Assembly: GCA_002803225.1 (NCBI GenBank)
Contig: NXFV01001879.1
Span: 1-18,344 of the forward strand
Length of the DNA: 18,344 nucleotides
Source: Gamarada debralockiae
Lineage: Eukaryota > Ascomycota > Leotiomycetes > Helotiales > Hyphodiscaceae
Direction: 5' to 3'
How positions within the stretch are numbered: position 1 is the stretch's first letter; each line of letters begins with the position of its first letter. Under the pieces are notes generated by a model that saw only the letters and a list, made by a program, of their open reading frames with translations, was not told where the DNA came from and did not search any database. The position numbers and the translations under genes are program-made. Shown here in pieces: positions 10,053-18,344 of the stretch.

Positions 10053-10860
10053 TCACAAGCTCACACCGATGCAGTAGGAAGTGCTAGTCTCGAACTCTGT
10101 TGAACATTGAGAGCCATTGGTCCCAGAATAATATTCTAAGTGTAGTGTTGTGAGGTGGTGATCTGATTTGTCTGCGCGAAGCCGTAGCAGTCGCCGCCGG
10201 GAGCTGCCTCTGCGTACTTGTTACAATTACTGACGATGCCAGTCTGCGTTGGATTTAGTGCTGACGGCGCCGACGTGGTCGTGGGGTTGTTGCTCCAAGC
10301 ATTGGGCTTCACTGGTAGAGGTGGGTAGAAGTGATATTATTCTCCTAGGCAAATAAAGAGCCGTACTCGCCGGACTTGGCCTCTAAGTCCTTAGTATACT
10401 GTGGACCGGTACCGGACTGTACCGGGGAGGGTGTGGACGCCGTGGTCAACGTGGAGCTCGGTGTAGACGACGTGATCGTTGCACTTTGAACATCGATACA
10501 GTACCAGTACCCAGCGAAAACTGGCGTTGAGCAGTTCGCGCCGTTGGGGCCTAGTATAGTGTCCTATGCATACAAGTCCTGCTTTGAACTTTGCCACAGA
10601 GAGGACGAAGAGTAACAACCATCGCCGGACGGGGCCTAGGCATACTCTGTGCAAGAAGGTGTGATCCAGACTGGGTTGGACTAGGAGCTGGTCTACTCTT
10701 CGTGACAATAGTTGCGTTAGGTCTACCTCCTCCTCGACCCTGGAATGAATGGCAAGATGAGAATACAGAGAATGCTGAAGACGCCTTGGATTGCAGAAGG
10801 GGCTGGCCAGCACCAGGCAGAGTTTCCGCCGTAAGTTGCCATACGGTATATGACTCTAGC
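10053..10860 (-). pseudogene. Broken two-LysM secreted protein gene
   Basis: LysM modules bind chitin and related glycans; secreted fungal LysM proteins shield hyphae or hide chitin from hosts. Reading leftward, module A shows TPSCTEYA-stop-APSGDGC, LYA-stop-DTILGPNGANCST and FAGYWYCIDV (about 10665-10485). A Ser/Thr/Pro linker (ITSSTPSSTLTTASTPSP) follows. Module B shows TQTGIVSNCNKYAEAAPGG, CYGFAQTNQITTSQ, and then NGSQCSTE and SYCIGVSL before a TGA at 10055-10053. Inactivating lesions are CAG-to-TAG in module A, TGG-to-TAG in both modules (one at 10138-10136), a frame jump in GlyPro|AsnGly of module B, and another just before module A. The linker between modules is also broken near 10345. 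The N-terminus and signal peptide could not be found; the upstream limit is approximate. The identity is firm from the Cys spacing and LGPNG motif. Confidence 0.78.
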
Positions 10861-10904
10861 GTCAATCAAACCCTCTGTGATACGTCAGAACATTTTCTCA
10901 TTCT

Positions 10905-11263
10905 TCAAGCATTCAGGAGTGCCGTACTGACGTAGTAGCAGACGTTCAAGACACCCAATCCCCCAAGCTCTCCACTGATATCGTATGTTGGCCTGGTAAG
11001 AGTCGAAGTGGAAGTTCAATGACCATCTAAAATTCGAGTAATAACAAACATGGCGGTATTTTGAGCAACTGTTTGAAGGACGAAGGAAGCCAATGTCATC
11101 ACCGCTGCTCAGAACAAAGCATAACGTCAACCGATGAGATCAGCCACTTTGCCGTATGTCAAACCAGCGATGGCTCCACCAACCCACAGCACAGCTGTGG
11201 CGAGTGACATGGTTGCAGTTTCAATATTGAAGTATGACAAGTATCATGGAAGGATATTCAAAC
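10905..11263 (-). pseudogene. Fragment of an MFS sugar transporter gene
   Basis: One continuous frame from about 11210 leftward gives SLATAVLWVGGAIAGL, then TYGKVADLIG-stop-RYALF-stop-AAV, then FVLQTVAQNTAMFVITRILDG, and finally TSTSTLTRPTYDISGE and LGVLNVCYYVSTALL. This matches helices 2-5 of major-facilitator sugar transporters, including the loop motif G-x3-D-x-x-G-R-R, in which the first Arg codon CGA has become TGA. A second stop fits a Trp codon changed to TGA. No frameshift is needed over about 100 codons, so only base substitutions have killed it. The remaining helices are absent: the other parts are either truncated or too decayed. It abuts the LysM relic on the same strand. Confidence 0.7.
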
Positions 11264-12317
11264 CGTTCCTGAAGAAGAGTCAGTTTTATCACATGTAGGA
11301 AATGAGATGAGATGAAAAGAATCGCCGAACATTATAGAGCTATTATATCCGAATATCCAAATCGTACATCAGCAAATATTCTTTGTTTTCACCTCGGTGA
11401 GAGTCCATGTACTGTTGACGTGATAAAGAACAACGAACAACAGAACAGATACTACTCAAGACGATCCTGGCACCCTCGGACGTGTGACAAGACTTATGAA
11501 AGTCTCCACTATCTTGACGATTTTAGATCATTAAATTGACTATATCAAAAGAATCTCCAGATATCAAGCTTTTCGACTTTAAAAGTCGTTCCTCAAATAT
11601 GTCAGCGACCCCAAAGACGCGTCGAAAATACCCCTCGCTCGAAAGAATAGCGCGAGCTCATCCAGGTATCCATCTTGAAAGGTCCTTATGTCTGCTGACA
11701 TGGGCCTTACATGATTAGATCTCTGGTGGGAAGCTATGAAACATCAACTGTGTATGGATCGCCGTCGTCTCCGAGTATGGGAGAAAGCTTCCATAAGTGG
11801 GGTTGAACTTATCAAGGTCCTCGCGGGGGAAAGGTTCCAAGATGAGAGGTGCACGTGCCACTTGACTTCGAGCTTGTTTTCACGGCCTGCATCTCAAATG
11901 TATAGGACCAATTGAACCTCCTAGGTCACCGTCGAGTTACCCTGAAGTCGGCAATATGGGAAGATGAGCATCTCAGTCCTGCAGCCGTAGGTCTTCACTC
12001 GCGGTTGCCCATCAGAGGGGAAATCATCGTCCAATCGCGCAAATCTCGAAATCCCCAAAGCACCTGCTGTTCTGGAACAGCTTCAATTTGGAAACTGATA
12101 ATTATTCTCACGGAAATAATTCAGAAGTCGGTGAAGCTTGACTGTCGTGTCAAACGGGTACCTTCGGCTTTTATGTGGATATCCGCCCCTTATCGAGAGG
12201 CGCAACGTTGCATGCCGTGAGGGGTAATGTCACGTGAGCTTTGTCGATCATGATTTAAAATTTCAAGATACAGAAGGTGCGATGAGATTTGGCTAAAGCA
12301 TGCAGTAATTTAATTTG
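11264..12317. other. Unresolved stretch with scattered protein-like fragments
   Basis: No intact gene. The minus strand has several protein-like pieces in changing frames: DIRTFQDGYLDELALFFRAR near 11690-11630, LEPFPREDLDKFNPTYGSF near 11845-11785, and a long frame around 12085-11780 with one TAG and one TGA. I do not recognise the family or families. Open plus-strand frames at 11312-11539 and 11912-12220 show no motif. A CACGTG palindrome lies at about 12232-12237. The right end should contain upstream control sequence of the hydrolase-like gene. Confidence 0.35.
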
Positions 12318-12323
12318 TATAAA
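12318..12323 (+). promoter_or_regulatory. TATA box of the secreted hydrolase-like gene
   Basis: TATAAA lies 109 bp before the start codon at 12432, in the right orientation and at a normal distance for a filamentous fungal promoter. The sequence between it and the gene is purine-rich and then pyrimidine-rich. Assignment is by position only. Confidence 0.45.
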
Positions 12324-12351
12324 GTGGAGGGAAGGGTACGTGCTTTTCGTC

Positions 12352-12435
12352 ATGTTTCTTAAACGGTTTCCGCCGCCCAATCTTGCGGCCACTCGATCAA
12401 AGGGTCGACGGCGGCTGCAAAGGAGAGCAAGATGA
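12352..12435 (+). other. Upstream ORF of 27 codons overlapping the main start (ATGA)
   Basis: ATG at 12352 opens a 27-codon basic reading frame (MFLKRFPPPNLAATRSKGRR and seven more residues). Its TGA stop at 12433-12435 overlaps the main gene's ATG at 12432-12434. Such a stop/start overlap could allow or limit reinitiation. Whether the upstream ATG is in the mRNA depends on the start site, which by the TATA box would be near 12345-12360. It may therefore be untranscribed. Confidence 0.35.
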
Positions 12436-14229
12436 GGGCTTCAAAGGTGTTACAAACGACTCTCGTCGCTTTATGGGCAATTAGGGATGCCTGCGCCTAC
12501 AATTTCTCATCAACTGTGCCAGCATGGTGCGGAAAACCATATGAGAGCACGTGAGTCGAAGGTTCCCTTTTCTTAAACCTTTCTTACCATCGCTATGGTG
12601 CCTAGCTCGCAAGCCTCAGAACCAGGAGGAAAATTTCAATTTCCAACTCCTCAGGCTGATCCAATGCTCTACGTGACCGTCGAGCCACGATATTCGATAT
12701 TCCTTGAGAATGACGAAGGATCATTTATTGTTAATGCTGCGATTTCGTACGTCTTCGGCCAGTCATATACGAACTTCTCGTACGACATCCCTGGTAGCAG
12801 TGCTGGGAATCCCTTTACGACTATGGATTTTGAAATCTATAACGAAGAAACAGGATCACTGCTCGTATCCAATTCCGTCCCCGTGAACTCTACAGGAAAC
12901 CTCATCGGCTTCTCATTCTCATCCTTCACACCTCGCCTGGCACCCTATGCCATCTCAATATACGGAACCTCTCCTGACGGCCAACAATCGTACACCGCCA
13001 GCACTTCCATTTATGTCCTCCCGTCGCGGTCTTACGGCAGCGCGGTGAAAATTGACAACCTGTTTGGAGGACTCTATGTCCAAAACGCGTTCAATAATTG
13101 GGTCGGCTGGTACGCCGTCTTCCCTAACGGCTATTACGCCGACGGAGGCTACGTGATACCTTCAAATTTCAGCACCAACAGCCTAGACGCCTACGCTTCG
13201 CAAGGCTTCAACACCATCAACATCGTTCCAGACGGCGGGCTGCCCGACCAATCATACCCCACTGCCTCATTATCGCAATACTGGGATCGCATGGACGAAC
13301 TGAATCTCTTCAACATCTACGATATGCGTTTCGCGTTCATGAATTTCACTCGCATTTTAACTCAAGTGGAGCTCTGGAAGAATAGAACGACGTTGTTGAT
13401 GTGGTACACAGCCGACGAGCCAGACGGCTGGGAGTACGCGCTCAACTCTACTAAATTAGCCTACGGCCAACTCAAAGAACTCGACCCTTATCACCCCGTC
13501 TCGCTAGTCTTGAACTGCCAGAATTTCTACTACGAAGAGTACAGTTCAGGCGCCGACATCGTTTTCGAAGACGCATACCCAGTCGCAATCAATGCAACGT
13601 GGTCGATTCCTTGGGACACGCCCTGTAATCTCACCTACGGCGACTGCGGCTGCGATAACTGTGTCGGCGAACTCAAAGATGTTTCTGATCGCCTGGATGA
13701 CATTCAGAGTTACCAAGCGAATCTTGGAGGGCAGGGAAGTAAACTGACTTGGGCGGTGCTACAAGCATTTGGGGAGCAGGATTATTGGAAATCGATCCCG
13801 AGTCCGGCGGAGGTGGAGAATATGATGATGTTGGCTGTGAATCATGACGCGAAGGGGATCACGTACTGGATTTATCCTTCTACAGATGAGGTGAATGTCG
13901 ATAGTGGGGAGTTGGGGAAGGTGTTTCAGAGTGAGCCGGGGAGAGGATTCTTGTTCGGTGCTAATGCGATTAAGGGATTGGAGGCGACGGGTGAGCCCTT
14001 GGTTGATGCCAGTGCATGGATTGTGGGGAATCAGATGATGGTTGGTGTTGCGAGCGAGGAGTATGTTGACTTCTCTTCGACTGTTACAATCACTCTTCCT
14101 GCACCTGTATCCTCGATCAATGCCATTCTGTTCGGAGATTCTAGTTGGACCGTGGCTGGCAACCAGTTATCGAAGACTGGACTCAAAGGCCTCGAGGTGG
14201 ATATCTTAGTATTAAACCTGGTCGGCTAG
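12432..14229 (+). CDS. Secreted glycoside-hydrolase-like TIM-barrel protein
   Basis: Predicted extracellular carbohydrate-active protein of 580 aa. Exon 1 (12432-12550) starts MRASKVLQTTLVALWA and gives a signal peptide with likely cleavage after the Ala near residue 22, followed by YNFSSTVPAWCGKPYEST. A 55-nt intron (12551-12605, GTGAGT donor, CCTAG end) leads in frame into exon 2. Residues about 50-190 look like beta-sandwich domains; about 195-470 resemble a glycoside hydrolase TIM barrel. LLMWYTADEPDGW places Asp310-Glu311-Pro312 where clan-A hydrolases often have an acid residue, and GITYWIYPS lies near 458. The C-terminal about 90 residues look like another beta domain. A four-Cys cluster (C380, C388, C390, C393) sits in a loop. 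At least nine N-x-S/T sites suggest heavy glycosylation. No GPI tail is seen. I cannot name the GH family or substrate. The gene is intact beside RIP-like relics. Confidence 0.85.
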
Positions 14230-15940
14230 GTATGTGGGGATGGATCTAATCCAAGAACTTTTGGAGCTTGGGCCGGAGTCGCTTCCCTTTCTCATCAAGA
14301 AGCTTCAAGAAAGATTCACACCTTCGCCCCTCACTTCTAGTGAGTGACATATGCGTGACATCTTAATCACACGGATTAGCTATCTTTGCCGGCTGTTTGA
14401 AAAGTTCTACATTTTACTTTTCATAGTTCCAATTCTAAGTTTCAACTTCAACCGAGTAAAACGTGGCATCAGGATTGCCAACATTCCCTAGAAAACTCTC
14501 CATCAATGACCTCCGTGGTCTCAGCAATCCACTGGTCTAGAACAGCTACCCAGCGGGACTCCTTGGCGAAATGGTCGACAAGTTCGTCCAGTTATAGGCG
14601 GCAAAACACATTATTCAACGACGGTGCGATGCCGTGGATAAGTATCAAACCGATTCGTAAGGTATCTACTACCACAACTCTGAACATTATTCCGAGGAGC
14701 ACACGCTTACATGATTCTCTTCAATGACCTCTTATTTGTCGGCGCCTTAGCAGAGAGAATCTAGCTACAGTTCCACATCCCCCCACTGAAGGGTATGGCT
14801 CTCCTTGGGCAATGCTCACCAACGCCATCTTGGAGCGGCTTCCAAGGTGCCACAATCTCCATCTACCAATTAATCTACCGTCCAGTCCGTGGTCGCCGGA
14901 ATCGAATGATACATTTTCTCGGAAATCTTCTACGCGAAATGTGGCATGCCACGTTCGTGATATATGCTTGCAAACAGGTGTTGTTATGCAACATATGAGA
15001 GCTGTGGTGCTACTGGTCATGGTGCTACGTGGCAGTATGATACCTATGCTGAGGAACTTGCTGTCGAGAATGTGCTAAGTTTAAGCTGACTCTTATTCGG
15101 GCGGAAAGTCTTCATTTAGAGTCGCGAATGACTAGACGACGTGATGATCCTCGGCATCTTCATGACTGGGAGCTGTGACGTTACAATTCGCTGCGTAAGT
15201 CTATTTGCAAACATAAGAGTCCGCTAGGGATGTAGTATAAGATTGATCAGAGCAAATGAGCGGTCGTTGGGTTTATCATGGTTTTCCATGAAATGAGAGA
15301 GCGTCGCATCGTCTTCTATCCGGAGCTTCCGTTGCCCCCTTTTATTGGGTTTACAGTTCCCAATACAACTCTTTCGAAAACAACCTAGGTACTTAGAGCT
15401 TCTAAGATGACTCCCTTGAATGAATGCCGAGAAGTCGTGATTTGCCGAATTGGGAAAGCGCTAACCATGGGCCCCTTTACCCGGCATTAATGCACTTAGC
15501 TTGGCGACTCGACTTCGGGTCAGCAATTCACTAGCGCATCACGTCATGTGATTAAGCTCCAGGTGATGCACCGCCGTCACAGTAATACCATTAATACTTC
15601 TCTAAATAAGAGTAGAAATTACTAGAAATATCTCACAGAATTAAGTGACCATTCATAGTTAAGACAGAACGATAGCAACAGCCAGAACGACAATACGTTT
15701 GAATATATTGCTAGGTATAAGGATCTCTTCTGTACTTTGCATTAAGTGGGTGTCCTGAGGGTTTAATACAGTAAGCGACAATTAGTAATACCCCAAACCC
15801 ATGAAAGTCGCGTTTTTTTCGCGAACTGCGATTTCCTTCCCTTCTTTTAATATAACAAACTACCACCACAATATACTCCACTAGGTTCCTTAAGTGGTAA
15901 CTATGTTCGTAGGCCTGAAACCTATCCCTACTAAAGAGAG
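14230..15940. other. Gene-poor stretch with decayed coding-like pieces
   Basis: The first 200 bp should hold the 3' end of the hydrolase-like transcript. At 14465-15080 the plus strand has protein-like pieces in shifting frames, such as LPTFPRKLSINDLRGLSNPL followed by a TAG, and GLLGEMVDKFVQL followed by a TAG. I do not recognise them and treat them as a relic. From about 15580 the sequence is AT-rich and featureless up to the transposase relic. No intact gene is supported. Confidence 0.4.
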
Positions 15941-16640
15941 ATGATTATAGGTCTTTATATTACAGGCCTTATACAACGTACAATTGCTAATACTATTTTA
16001 ACTACGCGTGAGCACGTTCAAGAGTCCATTGCACTCGAGATTCTCAATACCAATGGTACTTCTTTACCTCGCCTTAGCCGTCCTATTATCTATAATCCTC
16101 AAGACATGAGAATGATGCTTTAAAAACTTTGTCAATATCCTAAACTCACTTCTAGTAATGTCGCGAGTACACTAGGCTTAATATGAGCAACACTATGATC
16201 AAGAGCATTATGAGAGCTCAAGGGCTTTATCGCTAGTATGCAAAGAAGTGCCTAGAGCTTATAGCAGAAGTAGTAGCCCTTCGACTTACTTAGTGCCTTA
16301 CGCGAAGTTTATGGACCGTGGAACAATGGAGAAAGTACATATAGAGTAATGAGTGTTCTGTAAAGCGGGGTAAAGGAAAGAAGAGGGCCTGGGTATAGGG
16401 TACTCCTTCTAGTAAATAGAATCGAGAATTCGTCGAAACATATGGGAAAGGAAAGGACCTTTGAGTTATAGTCTAGGGCATGTTTTAGGGCAATGGAGAA
16501 CAGTCAGATCTCTATATAATAGACTACGACTTTGAGGCAAAGAAGTATAGCTACTCTATGAACTCCTATATTAAAGTATTTGACGTAAAACTTCCTGGAC
16601 ACTACCGCGACGATCTCTATTTCATGCAAGACAATGCCCT
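15941..16640 (+). mobile_element. Tc1/mariner transposase relic, RIP-mutated and truncated
   Basis: The helix-turn-helix part reads MIIGLYITGLIQRTIANTIL, then TNGTSLPRLSRPIIY, then YPKLTSSNVASTLGLI after a TAA at 16121-16123. A frameshift near 16180 leads to one frame carrying MSNTMIKSIMRAQGLYR, VEQWRKYI-stop-SNECSVKRG, KGKKRAWV, SDLYIIDYDFEAKKYSY and DDLYFMQDNA. These match the DDE transposase of fungal Tc1/mariner elements. The first catalytic Asp (WSDE motif) is now Asn (AAT, 16348-16350); the second (QDNA) survives at 16630-16632. TAG stops lie at 16234, 16291, 16342, 16396, 16417, 16474 and 16486, several exactly where the family has Trp, plus a TGA at 16462. The third acidic residue and C-terminus are missing after about 16640. 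The element cannot move itself. Terminal repeats are uncertain. Confidence 0.8.
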
Positions 16641-17938
16641 GATTAGATTGTAGTGTCTTTGGATTCGATTCAAAAACTCTATAGGCAAAACGCGCTTTGG
16701 ACTTAATGGCATCCACGGCAGTGACGTGCAGTTTCGTAAACCCAACTTTAAGCGAGCTAATCAGGCATGCGTAACGCTTTAATCAGCCAATTAGCACTAA
16801 GGCCAATCTCCTCTATAAATGTTCTTCACTTTTGTTAACACTACAAGCTTCTACGGAATATCATCCTGTGTGCAGAAATTCCATCCCTAACTCATAAGAG
16901 GACCTATGTTCAATCATTAATCCACAGACTAGGAAATCTTGGCTCCACGAGGCCGGCTGCCTAAATACAAGATTGAGAGAGGTCTTGATTCGTCCATTTT
17001 ATATTACTTGAGCCGACTCCTCAGCTGTCAGTTAGTCGTACACCTACACTAGCTTCCAAGGTTAAGGAGAGACTATCCCCTCTATTGACACAGGACGACT
17101 ACAGACTCTTTGGCAACAATTCTGATAGTCTGCTCTTTGCCTGCAAGCCACCATTTTATCTGTTCTTACCTGTCCTCTAGCCCTCCTGTACACCCCACCC
17201 TCGGCTGGGACATTAGTGTACGCCTTAAGGCTAAAAGGTTTGTATTTATGCCTGTCTTTAGTTTATATGCGGGGATATAAGACATGTCTTGAATGATTTC
17301 GAGCCTGCTAATAGTTACTTAGTTTAGAGAGTGGTCTGAGGGTAGCGTGATAACTGTTTTGCAAATGATGAATCTAGAACACTTTCCTCCCTCAAGGCCT
17401 TATTATTGCTTTTCCCTTGATGCAGCGTAGCTGAGTGAGCATATAACCAAGTAATTTGAATGGCACAAGAACGAATCTTATAGATAGGGAGGAGGGGAAC
17501 CATTTTTTATTGGCTATGTATAGAATATTAAGCGAGCTTAACTACAGCTGTCGATAGATTGTTTTCGCCCGGCTAGAGAGGGAGTAGTAATAAGTGATAA
17601 GGGCTGTGCATGTGGATGCTGCAGCAAGGGTGTTAAGAAGAGCGGGAGACTTTTGGCAGTTCCCGCAGATGCCTTATTCAATTCAGGCGGCCAACCAAAA
17701 CCACGCACGTGTATCAGGTGAAAGGCGCCACCCAACTGATTGAAGACTGGTTATCTAGTAAGCCAGTAAAAGAATTCCTGCATGTACAATGTAAGCCTCT
17801 ACCAAAGGGGAAAGGTCGCAACCTATAGTCAGATAGGGCGCTGGTGGGCTGGCTGGCTGCCTTCAAGCCAACTTCATGGATCCCTGAGGCGTAGATAGAG
17901 AAAGGATATGGCGGCACGGGCGGTTTGAGCTCGATGGC
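16641..17938. other. Gene-poor repeat-like DNA after the transposase relic
   Basis: No gene is supported on either strand. A string at 16721-16746 (CAGTGACGTGCAGTTTCGTA then AACCCA) looks like the end of a Tc1/mariner element. TAAGCGAGCT occurs at about 16750 and again at about 17530 in the same orientation, suggesting related repeat copies about 780 bp apart. GGCTGGCTGGCTG near 17849-17861 is a short simple repeat. Minus-strand frames at 17538-17735 and 17714-17917 have no motif. Confidence 0.35.
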
Positions 17939-17974
17939 TAATCAGTTATTGCAACTTCGATGTAATCAGTTATT
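17939..17974. repeat. Short direct repeat TAATCAGTTATT, two copies
   Basis: The 12-mer TAATCAGTTATT is found at 17939-17950 and 17963-17974. Both copies are preceded by TCGATG (with two extra bases in the first), so the repeat unit is about 24-26 bp. It could be a decayed tandem duplication or a footprint. Function is unknown. Confidence 0.5.
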
Positions 17975-18271
17975 ATATTGCCAAGTATGCGGCTCTAATC
18001 TCGCAATAAGTGTAACAGCTGGTGGTAGCTGGAGGGCAACAGGAGGGATCACAGTACAACAGGGAAGTAGCAGTTCGGCGAGTGAAAAGTATTGGCTGTA
18101 TTTCCTGAGCTTTCGTACGATCTGATTTCCGAAACTCAAGCTTGCCCTCCTTCAAGTAGGGTTGGCAAGCCTTACTTATCCTTCATTCCTAGCTCTAGTA
18201 GCTGCTGTACTGGCTGCTAGTCCCATACAAGTTAAGATCAGCATTTCCGATCCCTTCGAAGGTCACCGAAG

Positions 18272-18343
18272 TCTAGACCCCCAGTTCCTAGGTACCTTAT
18301 ACCCCATGGCCTTCTAGACCCTCAGGGCTCCCACAGGTCTAGA
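18272..18343. repeat. TCTAGACC repeats at the right edge, direct and inverted
   Basis: TCTAGACC occurs at 18272-18279 and 18313-18320, each followed within a few bases by CAG. The reverse complement GGTCTAGA occurs at 18336-18343. The last two form inverted arms around a short loop. The window ends here, so a larger repeat or element end may continue outside. Confidence 0.4.
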
Positions 18344-18344
18344 T

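Noticed and set aside
10391..10865. Long minus-strand open frames at 10391-10813 and 10551-10865
   Set aside because: They are in frames other than the LysM modules. Only short bits (the PAPSPTQSG linker) belong to the ancestral protein.
10591..10935. Plus-strand 114-codon open frame
   Set aside because: It runs antisense through LysM module A and its upstream region. The minus strand has the clear LysM Cys pattern.
14721..15078. Overlapping open frames on both strands around 14.7-15.1 kb
   Set aside because: No motif, no start context and no agreement between frames. At most part of an unrecognised relic.
17538..18155. Several 60-70 codon open frames near the right edge
   Set aside because: They overlap on both strands, have no recognisable motif and lie in repeat-like sequence.

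Overview
This window looks like a piece of a filamentous ascomycete genome (Pezizomycotina). The evidence is short spliceosomal introns of about 44-83 nt with GT..AG ends and CTRAY-like branch sites, an Upc2-like Zn2Cys6 regulator, a HET-domain relic, LysM and sugar-transporter relics, and AT-rich stretches whose broken genes carry TAG/TGA stops of the kind left by repeat-induced point mutation (RIP). I cannot name the species. No rRNA, tRNA or CRISPR array was recognised.

Left part (1-7.3 kb), all on the minus strand. It holds an Upc2-like Zn2Cys6 transcription factor (324-1596, three exons), a wrecked HET-domain gene (1873-3660), an extended short-chain dehydrogenase/epimerase (3929-4825), and a five-exon dihydroxy-acid dehydratase of the IlvD/Edd family (5188-7228). 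The dehydratase is spliced through an 8-nt microexon that encodes part of the Cys-Asn-Met-His motif, and it has no visible mitochondrial presequence. The dehydratase and the dehydrogenase lie head to tail, 362 bp apart. They may form a small sugar-acid or hydroxy-acid pathway, with the transcription factor as a possible local regulator; this is inference from position and family.

Middle (7.3-12.3 kb). After the dehydratase upstream region comes a small unrecognised gene or relic (8002-8530, minus), then AT-rich DNA with an imperfect 23-bp inverted repeat bounding 254 bp (8770-9023). Next are two broken genes on the minus strand: a secreted-type two-LysM protein (about 10053-10860) and a fragment of an MFS sugar transporter (about 10905-11263). 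Unresolved, partly protein-like DNA follows up to 12.3 kb.

Right part. An intact gene on the plus strand (12432-14229, one intron) encodes a secreted, heavily glycosylated, glycoside-hydrolase-like TIM-barrel protein. It is preceded by a TATA box and a 27-codon upstream ORF whose stop overlaps the main start. Beyond it, 14.2-18.3 kb is gene-poor. It contains a Tc1/mariner transposase relic (about 15941-16640) in which conserved Trp codons have become TAG and the first catalytic Asp has become Asn, followed by AT-rich DNA with small direct and inverted repeats.

Overall the window alternates intact genes with RIP-like gene graveyards. The intact genes are the regulator, the enzyme pair and the secreted hydrolase-like protein. 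The dead ones (HET, LysM, MFS, transposase) are typical fast-turnover accessory genes.
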